Notes under the pieces: model-generated
The model's database searches: none
Told to the model about the DNA's origin: nothing
The model's input: the letters and a program-made list of their open reading frames with translations, nothing else
Position numbers and translations under genes: made by a program
In this document: piece by piece, positions 20,953 through 32,881 of the stretch
Layout: every line of letters starts with the position of its first letter
Numbering within the stretch: position 1 is the first letter of the stretch
Source of the DNA: Turritopsis dohrnii
Taxonomy: Eukaryota > Cnidaria > Hydrozoa > Anthoathecata > Oceaniidae
Reading direction: 5' to 3'
NCBI GenBank assembly: GCA_027922465.2
Contig: BQMF02000483.1
Location: 62,001 to 126,000 of the forward strand
Length of the DNA stretch: 64,000 nucleotides

Positions 20953-21276
20953 TTATAGGCAGCTTCTAGTTCTGGCGTTGAAATCTTGAGCTTTTCTAGC
21001 TTGATTGAGATTAATGTAGTAGCGAATGTCGGCACTCAATTCCTTGACCACGTGAAATTCCTGTAAAGTGCACAGTTCATCCACTACAAATTCAAGAAAT
21101 ATGTTTTTCCCACAGGTGAGTGTTTCGAGCGTTTTAATGGTCGGTTTCCCAGTACCTTTAATCACCTGGACCATTAACTTCGCGCACTCGAAACTATTTC
21201 TCAGACTAACTTTCGTGTCTTGTTGTTTCACGAAAGTAAAAGGAATTTGAAAAATAAATCCGAATTCTCCTGTCTC
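20953..21276 (-). pseudogene. Fragment resembling a retroelement aspartic protease, C-terminal part
   Basis: A 108-codon open frame on the minus strand without an ATG, preceded by an in-frame stop. Its last half, FLEFVVDELCTLQEFHVVKELSADI, follows the rhythm of the C-terminal part of Ty3/gypsy-type proteases (beta strand, then F-x-V-V-x-x-L-S-A-D-I, normally followed by an IIG-type motif, which is not seen here). The catalytic D[ST]G is not present, so if the call is right it is a remnant. No other pol segment is visible nearby. Confidence 0.3.
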
Positions 21277-21599
21277 CAAATCAGATTATGCGCTAAAGTA
21301 ACCCCACGGCAATTTCGGATTGAAAGCCCTGAACTCGGAGAAATGTTCAAAGTTAACAAAGGAAACCACCTTTCGAAAATTGTCGAAAACATTACAAATA
21401 ACTGTGTAAATAACTCGTGTCATTACGTAATATTGTAACAATGTTGTATCTGAATTCGTAGTCATACCGTGACCCATATATTACGATTTATCAACATTTG
21501 AAGCGAGCGTTGTGATTAGGTTACATTAATGAGATTTAAAAAGAAATGGTACTTGTATCAATGTTCAACATTGTTACGTCATTTTATGAGTGACATTGC

Positions 21600-22551
21600 A
21601 GTAACGTTATTTTTACATCTGTTGTTTGAACGTCAGCTATCTTACATTGTGACGACATTAAATGTCTAACGTGATGAAGAGATTATGTCAATGACGATGA
21701 ACTAACGTTGTATTTCAGTTGGTTGTTATAACATTGGTCATCAAACATTGTATCAACGTTGCAAGTTCAACGTTGCCACCAAACTATATGAACGTCATTG
21801 CAACAACGTTATTTTTTTGTATGTTGTTTCAACGTTAGCTATCTAACGTTGCAGCAACATTAAAAGTTTAACATTGTGAAGAGGTTGCACCAATGACGTC
21901 AGAATAACGTTGTATTTAAGTTGGTTGTTTTAACGTCATCCATCAAACCTTGTATCAATGTTGCTACCTCAACGTGGCTACAACATTATATGAGTGACAT
22001 TGTGATAACGTTGTTTCTACATATGTTGTATCAACATCAGCTATCTAACGTTGCAACAACATTAAATGAACAACGTGGTGAGTAGGTTATGTCAACAACG
22101 TTGGAATAACGTTGCATTTAGGCGAGTTATTTTAACGTCGTTCTTCAAACATTGTATCAACGTTGTAAGTTAAACGTTGCTACGACATTATCTGAGGAAC
22201 ATTGTGATAACGTTGTTTTTACGTATGTTGTTTCAACGTCATTTATCTAACGTTGTAACAACAGCTATAGGCTGAAGTTACTTAGAGGTTATAATAATGA
22301 CATTTTAATAACGTTGTATTTTCGTTGGTTGTATTAACGTTGGTTATCGAACGTTGTACCACCGTTGTTTTGCAGTTAGCTGTTTAAACGTTGTAATTTT
22401 TACGTTGTACCACCGTTGCTTTGATGCTAGTTTTACAAACGTTAGGAAAATTACGTTGCTACAACGTCGCTTCTATGTCGCCGACGTCGCCACATAAATA
22501 TAAATATAAATATAAATATAACCAATGTATCAACGTTATGTGCCCACTGGG
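21600..22551. mobile_element. Non-autonomous relative of the 4.9-kb transposon: AACGTTG array in ~200-bp units
   Basis: Right end TGCCCACTGGG at 22541-22551 is identical to the end of the 4.9-kb transposon. The body consists of AACGTTG/CAACGTT words organised in higher-order units that restart with GTTGTWTCAACRT at 21621, 21833, 22025 and 22227 (about 192-212 bp each). A short ATAAAT microsatellite (about 22493-22520) sits just before the end. No matching left terminus CCCAGTGGGCA was found; the array fades near 21500. No coding sequence. Confidence 0.6.
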
Positions 22552-23246
22552 TATAATCTACCTTGAGGTTGTATGAATTAATGAGATCCACGGCGTTGCC
22601 TCCCGCCCCTATCCTGGATAATCTTTCTCAAAATTGAACTTTGGAAAAGTTGACTGAAGGATTTACAAAGGATTTGAGATAACAAAATGTTTAATTAATC
22701 AGGTTTGGTTGTAGTATTGAGTCAAAATTAAAAACACAACTTGGAAAATTACGGTGTATTTAAAGTTCTTCTCCATATATAACTACAATATTAATCAGTC
22801 AGATCTGAACTATATTGCAAAAAGTTTTACTTATAAATAAAAGTCAGATTTTTTCATAAGGGCCAATTTCAAAATTAACAATCAAATTTTTACATAACAC
22901 GAAACATACTATCAAACGGAGGTAATACATTCGAATTGGCCTCCATCTTTTTTGTTAAGCATTTGTGGGGTCACGGGCAAGAAACAACCTTTCACAAAAT
23001 CTAAATCATCTCTCCGACATATTTATTAGAAGTTTCTCAAAGTGGGTTGCATTTTAGACGATGGTTAATGACTAAGTTACTATTTCTATGACAACGAATT
23101 TCTACAAGTTTGATTGACCGTGACCCTGAACATCATTGTTATTTGGGAACCGTCCAACATCTCTATTGAGGTTTTTAATATTTGGAAATCGATTGAATTA
23201 TCCCACTGTTTCCAAACAATTTTATTCTAAAAAAACTTTGCGTTCA
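22552..23246. other. Interval between the AACGTTG array and gene C
   Basis: Nothing recognised; AT-rich unique-looking sequence that would include the 3' UTR of gene C. Confidence 0.3.
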
Positions 23247-26200
23247 CTACATGTGGAAATCAGCAGAGACATGATCTTTCTGCAATGAATTCCAAATGAG
23301 AAAAGGCCGTATCATTGCAGCAAAAATATTCTTAAGTAAAAAATGAAAACCTATTTGAATATCGTCCTCTTTGTACATAACAAAAATTCGAATGACGCTG
23401 AACGATATGTCTGTGAATATCAACGCGATTACGGAATGAAATACTGCTGGCCATATTCTCTTAGATTCTGTATTGTTGGGTTCCTTTAGTGCAACTGGAA
23501 AAGCTTGCAAAACTGTAGACACTGCAAGGAAACTGTAAAATAAAACCAACCAACTGACTGGATATGTTTGAATGCAACCAATGTTTTGGACAAAATCCAT
23601 TATGTCAAATACGTTTAAGAATATAACTGCAACTGCAAAAGTTTCACTGCTTGTGTATTTTCGATCAGGATAGGGATAAAGAATATACGTCATTATCAAT
23701 ATAGGAAATGCTGCTTCCAAGATGATGAAATTGAACGTAGGAATTCTAACATGCTAAAATATGTAACCAATAAAATTCACAATTAAGATTGAGGTGCAAT
23801 ATTTTTCAAAGCCGTTCCTCCTTACATATTACATTGAACCATTTGACTTAAGTATATTATAAGAGACTGTTAAACCAAACCCTAACTGAAATTGGTTTGA
23901 AGTTTCATTTTATGTATGTTTTTTATCACTGTTTACATGACTTAGAACGAAGTTTTACTTTCTATGCACGTAATTGATTTCACTTCATGTTGTACTGCCG
24001 GTAAATGTCGCAATCACCAGGAAATGCCGCAAACGCCAGTAAATGTCTTAAACGTCAGTAAATGTTGCAAAATTGCCAGTAAGTGTCGCAACTAGAATTT
24101 TCATTCGTTTTAAATTTTTTTAACAACAAATGCCGTAATATTTTTCAAAATCAACAGCAAATGTCACAAACTTACACAAATCATAATCCACATTAATCAT
24201 ATAATGTGAAGAGTATGAAAAGGAAAGACTTGTTGCTTAAATCAATCGGTCAGGACTCACTTTGGGAAATCTATAGAGCATAGAGTAACAAGAAGTATTA
24301 GGGAAAAAAAGTAAAAGCAACTTGGTACGTGAAACATAATGTTGAAAATTATAGCTGTCTTATTTTTATATTTTGCAATCTCTGTGACATGTCTTGTAGG
24401 TCCATCAGCGCACTGTGCGATGAGTAGTACGACATCTTGATCAGAATAATCAGTGTCGAGTTCAAAACAAGGATGGAGAAGATATTGGTTACAAATCGAA
24501 ATTAAAAAGTTGCGACATTTACTGTTGCGAAACTGTTGAATTGCGACACTTACTGGCAATTTTGCTCCATTTACTGGCGATTGCAACATCTACTGGCGAT
24601 GGCGACATTTACTGGCAGTACACATGTTACTTTGAATACCAATAAAATACTCTCTTGTCTTCTGATAATGTGATCCAATTATTAAGATTCATGATTTTCT
24701 TATCCTGACATGGATTTTGAATGAAATTTGAATTTCTTTTCAGGTATAAACAAAGAAAAGATGATGACAAAAAGATGTTGCTCATGAAATACAGATTAAA
24801 ACTTTTTAATATATTGCAATTTTGTGTTGTTACTTTTCATTACTAAGTGATAAAAATGTGCGATGACAAGGGAGCTTTTTTTGGGCACTGACCACCTGTT
24901 AGAACAAAAATTTTCAGTCATTTATGTTTCAGTCTTCACAATTAGCGTTGTACCTATCACTTTACAAAATTTCAGTTTTGATGATTATGGGGTGGATTCA
25001 AGACCTAATTTAGGGGACAATGGGGGCGGCTGACCACCTGTTAGAACCCAATTTTTTTGTCAGTTTTATCATTTTTAGGCTATTCAGACATATATGTACT
25101 TCTATACAAAGTTTCAAGTCTGATACTTATGAGGTGAATTTAAGGTCCCAAATCGGGGTATTGGTGCCCCCCTGTAACCCCAAAAAAAACGGATATGGAC
25201 CAACTGACTTTTCAAAAATCAATTCTAGCAACACAATGATTAGTTTCAAGGTGCCAAACCTTTTGATGAAAATGGAGTAAAAAAGTCTGTCACTGGCTCC
25301 TGGACTATAAGAAATAATTCTCATTTTGAGACAATTGTGTTCCGTGTAATGGAACTCCTTTTTAAAAGAGCAAGTAAATTTTGACTCAGCCTCGATGTTC
25401 TTTTCTTTTAGGAGTTCGTCTTAAAAAAAGACTTTATCCTGTTCTTATTTGCCATGAAAGTTTTGCGTGAGAAATTAACTTTTTAATGGGAAGTTGATTT
25501 AAACATTTGTAAGAGTTCAATTGTTCTTCTCTTCATGAGAAACTTTTTAGTGAATTGGAAATTTATTTTCATTGATAGCTATAATCCTTTGCATGGGTTA
25601 TATTATATTATATTATATTATAATATAAATTCCATAAACAGTAAGAGCTAGTTTCGATATTCATTTCTAATAGAAGAAGAAAAGCTTATTGAGTAAAGTT
25701 TGATGTGAAATCCTAAAGTTCCCCAGCCTCAAATTACTCCTAAAGTTGACCAATCTCAAAATTCTTACAAGATGAGCTTTTATAAAAAAAGAGTAGATAA
25801 AGGGTTTTCAAGAAGTTCCTTAAATTCTTTGATGAGGTTTGGATTAAATGTTTACTCGAATCATCGATTTTCTTAGGATTTTTATGGAGTAGCCAGGCAG
25901 AGTTCTGGATAAGTTTAACCGACTTAATCCGAAAGATCGTAAGTTTGGATTTTGTACAGTAGAGAGAATTTGATTGATGAAAACGGTTTAGATCCGATCT
26001 AACACAGTTTTTAATGGGAATCATTAAATACGAGATCAGTAATATTAATACCTTGTAATACTTACATAGCATGAAAATTGCGTTAAGGAAACGTTTCCAC
26101 TGAAAGCAGATGGCATTTGCTGGTTTGGAATAAGTAGTTTATATTGGTGATGTAAAAACATTCCATATGGTCCAATGCAGAATACGATGAACACAAGGAT

Positions 26201-26552
26201 AGGTAAATTACACCAATTGCTTTTTCTCACAAAGCTCTCGCGACTGTCGAAAGAACAAAAAGGAAAATTACACTTTTAGAAAGTAGTCTACTTATCTAAC
26301 GAATGACAAGGTAACGATGTGGTTATGTTTTATACTTTACCTTGATGAAAAGGCTTTCACTATTAACCCTAATTGAAAAATTATGAAAATAATTGATAAG
26401 ATTGATCCAATTGCTTTGGTACCATCTGTTTTCCAATCAGGAAACGAGTCAAGAATCAAACCAAATCTCCACCACAAAAGCCCATAATACACTGTATATC
26501 CAACATGCACGAATGATAATTGAACAAGTTGTAATATTTTTTTACGGTTCAT
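23247..26552 (-). CDS. TMEM26-like multi-pass membrane protein, gene C (divergent)
   Basis: Minus strand, exons 26552-26341, 26243-26066 and 23753-23247, phases 2 and 0 as in A and B; 298 residues. It keeps the landmarks of A and B: a Tyr/Leu-rich first span, SREESF-like exon 2 start, PYGMFLHHQYKL, TYILYPYPDRKY, NVFDIMDFVQNIGCIQ, FTDISFSVIRIFVMYKEDD and FHFLLKNIFAAMIRPFLIW, but is clearly older than the A/B split. Intron 1 is 97 bp; intron 2 is 2312 bp and contains a 624-bp word-repeat element and a diverged tandem duplication. The frame is intact. Same orientation as gene B, about 3.6 kb upstream of it; the three form a local family. Function unknown. Confidence 0.6.
23995..24618. mobile_element. 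Word-repeat element (GCCAGTAAATGTCGC) in intron 2 of gene C
   Basis: TA at 23993-23994 and 24619-24620 flank the termini CTGCCGGTAAATGTCGC and, read on the minus strand, CTGCCAGTAAATGTCGC. Both ends hold tandem copies of the word GCCAGTAAATGTCGCAA, about four to six per side, all pointing inwards. The 380-bp centre has no gene. A 94-bp relative lies at 49751-49844. Confidence 0.75.
24888..25180. repeat. Diverged tandem duplication, ~142-bp spacing
   Basis: CTGACCACCTGTTAGAAC starts at 24888 and again at 25030, followed in both units by a Phe-rich stretch, TACAAAATTTCAGT/TACAAAGTTTCAAGT, GATGATTATGGGGTG/GATACTTATGAGGTG and AAGACC/AAGGTCC. Inside intron 2 of gene C. Similarity falls off after about 25170. 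Confidence 0.5.
25597..25628. repeat. TATAT-type microsatellite
   Basis: GTTATATTATATTATATTAT and following, a five-base repeat of about six units, in intron 2 of gene C. Confidence 0.8.
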
Positions 26553-27929
26553 GCCTGAATGCTTGATAGTCTACTAAGTAAGATATTTTCTGATAAGTTG
26601 TATATGACTATAAAAAGGTTCAATTGCTCTACTGAGTGTTATTGATATCACTTAATCCTTTAGCATTTACTATTCAGAAAGCTGATTTACACGCGCAAAT
26701 TTTTAGACAGATCAATTATCCTTAATCAACAATTATAGCGTCAAAAAGCTATATAAATCAAAAACCCATTGTTCTAGAGAAACAACAAATATACGAAGAC
26801 TTTTCGTTATCTGTTTCTTCTCGTGCAACAAATGTTTTTCTAGTTATAAGTAATTTAAATTTACTTCTTACATCATGAATGCGAATCAGGGATCTGCTTG
26901 AGCATTATCGAAAGAAGAATTTAATTTTAAAGTACAACATACGATTTTGTAACGAATTGTAAAGTTATCGTGCTTAGTATGAAATACGAAATGTTAAAAT
27001 CTACATCAGTGTAAACCGTACTTTATAGATGAACATTTCAGGATGTGAAAAACATACCATGAGTAAATAGGAAAAGGTATTCCTATACGATGACTTATTT
27101 ATAAACCATTAATACAACTAGTAACACTCTCATAATAGGTTCTATTACCTTTGTGTATTGTAAGCATGTTTACATGACAACAGCTTCTAATGGAAAATAC
27201 ATTTTTTCCTCCTATAGAATGAGGACATAAAAATGCTTTATGACTAATAACAGTTTTGGGAATCATAAGTTTTAAAGAACAGACATTTCCCCAATTGTTA
27301 TACAATATAATTGCTCCTAGATAATTGAGACTTTTCATAAATGGGATCAAACCAGAAGAACTTTGAAGTTCTCATAATCTCGGGAAGGATTTACTAAGTG
27401 CAACCAACTATTTGTTCACTTGAGAGGAGGTCGCTATATAGCGTTAAAGCTTTTCTCTAAAGCCTCTTACATAAGAATGTGCTTTGTTAGTTTTGCTGGT
27501 CGATTACTAGTAACTGATCATTTCAAATTCCGAGAAAAAAAGTCAAAAGTAATTTATTATTTGAAACAGAAACAAAACTGTTTAGATCAAAATTCTAACC
27601 AGAATCTCAAAAAAAAGTGGACAAGAAAGCCATGTTGAATAGGCCAAGGGTTTGTTCTATGCACCAAACTTAGGTCCCTTTATTCTACCACAAGTAGAGT
27701 TCATAAGTTATAGTCGATTCCAGGATAATGTCCCGACGGTCAATTGCCATCCCAGACAGTAGCCCAAACGTAAATTTACCTTACGAGCAATAACTCTAAC
27801 CCTTCTCCTCCTATTAGTCCTATAGTCTACTAGTAAACCGTTCCGATCCAGGAATGTACAAAAAAACCAATCCGTATCCATGTCTATAGGTTTCGGGTAA
27901 TTTCTTAGAATCACAAAATCATACGTGAG
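26553..27929. other. Interval upstream of gene C
   Basis: Would hold the promoter of gene C; no TATA box or other site stands out. No other gene recognised. Confidence 0.3.
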
Positions 27930-28216
27930 TTTAACCTCGTTCCCAGGGCTTCTTCGAAGCGAAAGAAAACCCTGGCACAGGCCGATAGAAAATCACCCAA
28001 AATACGGGTTATTTTCTCACTCAGCGGTCTTTTTAGGGCCTCCGTGCTTCAAAAACAAACGGCGAGTTATAATGGAAGATGTCAGGCGTTTGTTTTCAAG
28101 AATTCAATTTGCATTGGAAAAAAATGATTTAAATTCATTAACCAATCAGATTTTATAATGGACCAGCCTGTGCCAGGGCTTTTTTTCGTTTCGAAGAAGC
28201 CCTGGGAACGAGCTTG
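27930..28216. mobile_element. 287-bp miniature element with CTCGTTCCCAGGG ends
   Basis: Arms CTCGTTCCCAGGGCTTCTTC (27936 on) and GAAGAAGCCCTGGGAACGAG (ending 28212) pair over about 45 bp including AAAACCCTGGCACAGGC. ACGTGAG at 27923-27929 and 28217-28223 is a direct repeat just outside, fitting a 7-8 bp target duplication as made by hAT or P-type elements. No coding sequence. Confidence 0.7.
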
Positions 28217-29032
28217 ACGTGAGCTGTGACTGATCCTTATGCGTGATTCACCATCACGCTCAAAACAGTTATCACGAAGTTTTCTTCGCAGAATATGAAA
28301 AAGAATGTGATTGCCCATAATTTCTTAAAGGCTGAAATACATTATCATTAATGGATCAGTTTAAATTGTTTTAAATTGTTCTATTTATGACGGTTTTGCC
28401 CACACGGACTATATTTCTATTTAATTCGCTATATGTATCACGTTTTCTTTTATTTCAAACAATTTAAACTGATCCATTAAAATGTATTACGTATTTCAGC
28501 CTTAATATTCATTCTTAATATTCAATATATTCATTGGCAATTAAGTAGTGCATGGCAAGTTTATGTTAAAAGTTAGAGAGTTCTGAAGAAGTTGATCCCA
28601 AAAGTAATATTTCAGCAGTTTACTTTAACAGTGGAGTAACGTGATGTGCACGCATAATCTAATTTGGCTATGTAAATTCAATTCACTATGTCTTCAATCG
28701 CTCTAATGCAGAAATACCAGATGATTGAGATTTCATACGTTTTGTAACGTAAGAAATGTATCTGAAAAACACAAAGTTTGTGGGTAAATGCTGAATTATT
28801 ATTTCCATATATTCAACACATTTTGCAGCTTTACTAACCTCCAATGCGTAAAAGCCTTACGTAATGAAAAACAATCGAACAAAAAACCAAACAGCTGCAT
28901 TATTAACATATACCCTATTCAAGATTTGCGAAATACGGCTTATAGAAAAACCTCCCTTTAATACTTAATATCATGTAGCAAAATTAACTTGAAATCCATT
29001 CAACTTTAGATTTTTTTTTTGTTTTTGTTTTA

Positions 29033-29206
29033 CAGTAGACTCTCTCTAACTCGAATCTCGAAGGGGAAAACAAAGTTGTCCGAACAATGAGGAGTTTGAG
29101 TTACAGAGAGTGATATTGCTAGGTTTTAGCTTGCAGGGACCCAATGATTCAGTTCGAATTATGGGGAGTTCGAGTTATGGAAATTCGAATTATAGAGAGA
29201 CTACTG
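29033..29206. mobile_element. Tigger-like 174-bp miniature element
   Basis: The ends CAGTAGACTCTCTCTAACTC and CAGTAGTCTCTCTATAATTC (minus strand) are flanked by TA at 29031-29032 and 29207-29208. Repeated TTCGAGTTA/TTCGAATTA inside. Typical pogo/Tigger termini; no transposase. Confidence 0.8.
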
Positions 29207-29222
29207 TATTATTTGTAATATA

Positions 29223-29787
29223 CCTTATCGGTAAAAAATCCGTCGGTAGAAAAATTCGTCTGCAAAAAAATTCGTCGGTAATAAATATTCGTCACCAAGA
29301 CAAAAATTCGTCACTTTTTACCGACGAATTTTTTTTAACTTGGCTAAAAAACATATAAACCGTTAATTTTTCCTGTTTTTCCTTAGTTGGCTCTATTGAC
29401 ACTTAAAAGTATATAAAATACTGATCTATTCACATAATTTATTGGAATTGATTGGAACTGGTATGTCCTCATGGTATTTGCAAATCAATTTTGCTGGACT
29501 GACTTTCAAACTCACTTACAATTCTTTTTATTTTTCAATTAACACGAATCAAGCAATATGATCAGTGTAAGAAGCCCTAAGGCGTCTTTAAGCTGCAAAA
29601 TGCAAAATGCTATCCATATGAAAATATTAATTTATCGGTAAAAATTATTCGTCGGTAATAATTATTTGTCAGCAAAAAAAGTTCGTCGGTAAAACATTTC
29701 GTCGGCAAAAATTTTCGTCGGTGGAAAGTATTCGTAACCAAGCCAAAAATTCGTCACTTTTTACCGACGGATGTTTTACCGATAAGG
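29223..29787. mobile_element. CCTTATCGG-family element with GTCGGTAAAAA words
   Basis: Flanked by TA at 29221-29222 and 29788-29789. Left end CCTTATCGGTAAAAAATCCG, right end on the minus strand CCTTATCGGTAAAACATCCG. Each side carries five to six copies of TTCGTCGGTAAAAA or its complement, plus the invariant phrase GTCACTTTTTACCGACG on both sides. The 300-bp centre has no gene. Same ends as the elements at 57949-60350 and 58649-59422, but a different word. Confidence 0.8.
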
Positions 29788-30476
29788 TAGCTACCTTTTT
29801 CTGCGTACTTCAAATAAATAGGCTTGTTTCTTGTAATTGGTCATATTATTTAGGGGTTTACCATATCAGATATCCGGTCATAAAGGAATATTAAAGAACT
29901 CTGAAAAGAAATCGTAATATGATGTCGAAGTATTCAAAATGTCAGAACGTTTTACTTTATTCAAAAGGCATGTATGACTACATCCTGTAGGGAATCTCTT
30001 TCTTCACACATTAAAAAATCAGAAAAGCTCTCGATATCCAAACAAAAAGCAATGGAAACGTGACATTATAGCTTTATACAAGTCGCATAAATGCTAAACA
30101 TACTTTAAAACATTAGCAAAATCCATCCTCAGAACTTCTCTGCTTCGATATTATCAGCAACCCGTATTTGTAATGTCTTTGCTCGCCATATTTTTTTTAA
30201 CTGGTGTATACAAAAGAACTTTCTTTGATAATTGAAGAGAGAACTGTATGATTTTGTTGTTACTTCCAAACATATCCCTGCTTCCATTTTAAAACACTTC
30301 AAGTTGTAACAATTTTACATCTTTTTTTTCTTGTCCAAAGGGATCCTGATATCTTCCATTTACGTTGACAAACCTAAATACAGGTATAGCAATGAAAAAA
30401 AAGTTGAAAATAAGACCAAGATAGTAAAACTTTCAAAAAAACAGACACCTCTAATCAGCGGTCAAATTTAAACATT

Positions 30477-30548
30477 GTGTCGGTAGCTTAATGGTTAGAT
30501 CAATCGCCCGGCAAGGGAGAGGTCGTGGGTCCCACTCGATCCGATAAC
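30477..30548 (+). repeat. tRNA-like sequence, probably a SINE head
   Basis: TAGCTTAATGG (30484-30494) fits a Pol III A box and GGGTCCCACTC (30527-30537) a B box at tRNA spacing. The ends TGTCGG and CCGATA can pair as an acceptor stem. The anticodon stem is imperfect and position 33 would be G instead of U, so a working tRNA is unlikely. Downstream tail not clearly delimited. Confidence 0.45.
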
Positions 30549-31569
30549 TTTGTGCTGCAATAGGAAAGGTACATTGTGCACCGATGTCATTAATTAATAT
30601 ATGCGATATTGTTCTTGTTTTTTTAATGCAGTAGCAGAGATTAAACTCTTAAATCTCGAAATTAACATTAATTGGCAGTTCCCCTTCCTCAATTATCTCC
30701 ATAAATGTAATGCTAAAATGATTAACAGTGAGGTGATGTGGGATTCCAAAAGCGTTCGCCATTGTGTGAGAATACCAGTTTCGATTGGCAAACGCACTTT
30801 TTCCACAGAAATATCTTTAATTATGGTAGTTGTATGCTGCATTAAGGATATAATTGAATATAGAGAACTGACTGATATTTCAAGTAGTTTTAGGTTGATA
30901 CTGAAGACTTATTTCATCTAGTCCTAGAGCAACTTCAGTCATAATTACTTACCAAGTGGTTAGATGTGGACAGGGATGATGATTATAGTTAGGAGATTTT
31001 TGTAGCCTAACACTTAGCAAGCCGCTGAAGAAAACAAAAAGACTTGCATACAAACAAACAAACGAGGAAACCGTAGCCATTAAAGATTTCTTTCACTACT
31101 ATTTTTCATTCAAAATTCAGAACTTTCGAGGAAAATTACGTTTTATGGAAAAGAGTGACACCGTTCATTAATTTTTTTGTCCATCTATTAGAGCTTTTGG
31201 TATAAGAATACTTTTAGTATAAGATTGACGCACATTTCGTCCGTGCTAATCTGCTATAGCTGTCCGCATTTTGGAATGTCCATTAACTTAGAGTTTCAAA
31301 TTTCTCTATGATTACATGAAGAAAGTTCTCAAAACAAAGTTTGATCAACAGATTTGCAGACTAAGAAAACGTTCCATGCTTCACCGTGGCATTTTTGTTA
31401 GGATCTGAACAAGTTGGAGAGTTGATAGTCAAATAAAAGATCTAGCAGTAGTTATCAGAAGCAAAATCCGATTGATTTCATTCTGAGTCGTCGGCTGACG
31501 GCATATTCTACTTTTTAAAAAAATAGTGTGAAAAAATATTTTGTAAATAACGATTACATTACAGCTTTG

Positions 31570-31700
31570 AATCTAATCCAAATATGGACTGAAAATAAAC
31601 AAATGAATGAATAAACAAAATAAATAAGTAAAAATGCAGAAGTTGCCGCAATTCACATAACACCAACCTCGAACCCAGGCTGTCTTGCCTCATTTTAATT
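31570..31700 (-). repeat. SINE-like remnant with B box and AT tail
   Basis: On the minus strand CCTGGGTTCGAGGTTGG contains a B-box-like GGTTCGAGGT, followed after about 45 bp by a tail of TTTATTTTGTTTATTC-type repeats. The A box is not evident. The same B-box phrase forms both arms of the small element at 51090-51159. Confidence 0.3.
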
Positions 31701-32881
31701 ATATTGATGGTGATGAATGGAAAATGATTTCGTAATGATTTCATGAAAAGATGAGATTGCGGCTTCTTTTGTTCTTGTGTTTCTGAAGAGTTTTCTGGTT
31801 TTTAAATCTTTCAAAGAGGGTGTGTTATATATGATATCAAACTCTTATGAAATTCTGTGAGATAATAATAAATAATAATAAACCTATATCGAAACTATTT
31901 CATCGGAACAAAACTGTTTAAACTGAACTTCATGAATTGGATGGTACTTGCACACTGTATTTCACTTAAGTTTCAGCTTTTTATTTTCCTGCTTAAGTTA
32001 TGTAATCATAGCGCCTTTTGGGTACCTTAGGTTGTTTCTGTATGAATTTTGTGGAACTAACTTACATACTTTTTAAATATTTAGGGATTTTCATTGAGAT
32101 TTGCTCTGAGTTTTTTTCAATCGAGTATGTTTTTTTACAAACTAGAGGCGACCAAAGTTAAAAACGTAAAGTTCGACTTATTCTGTTAGCTACAAAACTT
32201 ACCAATCGTAAAGAATAATGCGTGATATGCTTAAATATCTTGTTCATGGTTAATGGTTAGTTAATTAATGCTCATACTTTATTTACCTTTCAATTCAGTT
32301 ACGCAATATATAACCTTAAGGGTATCGGAAATAGTTATTTCTCATTTAGAAGATGGTATTTACATTTCAAATTGATATTTATTGCTTTTCGTAACTAACT
32401 ATCATTCAAAAAAAGGCTAAAGTTAAAAAACTTATTTGATAACTGACACGTGCAAAGCACGAGCGAAGTATGGCAGATTAAGGTATAATAAGGGAAACTG
32501 CACAATAACTAGATCATTGGCCAATCAAGTCGCCTTTTAATTGTGGATATTCAAATCTGAGCGTTTTTTAATAAGGTGGTAAAGAAATTGTCGTGGATAC
32601 TTGTATCCTAAGCAAACAAAACAAAATCAAGGGATTAATGCTAACGGACTCGATTTTTCTATTAAAAGTGTTCTTCGAAATTCTCATGAACTGAGAAATT
32701 TTCATGCAATAAAAAATCTTTGAGGTAAATTATGTATAGCGACAAATATTTCTTGTTTGCGTTTTTGACAAATTCTCCTAGTTTTATGCTTGCGTTCTTG
32801 ACAATCGTAAAGTCTTTCGCAATGTACTTTTGTAAGAGGTTGGTTTTAAAATGCAATCGTTTTTATCAAAAGAATCTATTT

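Noticed and set aside
29223..29787. Spaced repeats considered as a CRISPR array
   Set aside because: Words occur in both orientations inside inverted termini with TA flanks, spacers are short AT-rich linkers, and the genome is eukaryotic.
30601..30921. 106-codon plus-strand frame
   Set aside because: No motif, no splice context and ordinary AT-rich composition; the length is possible by chance in a 5-kb interval.
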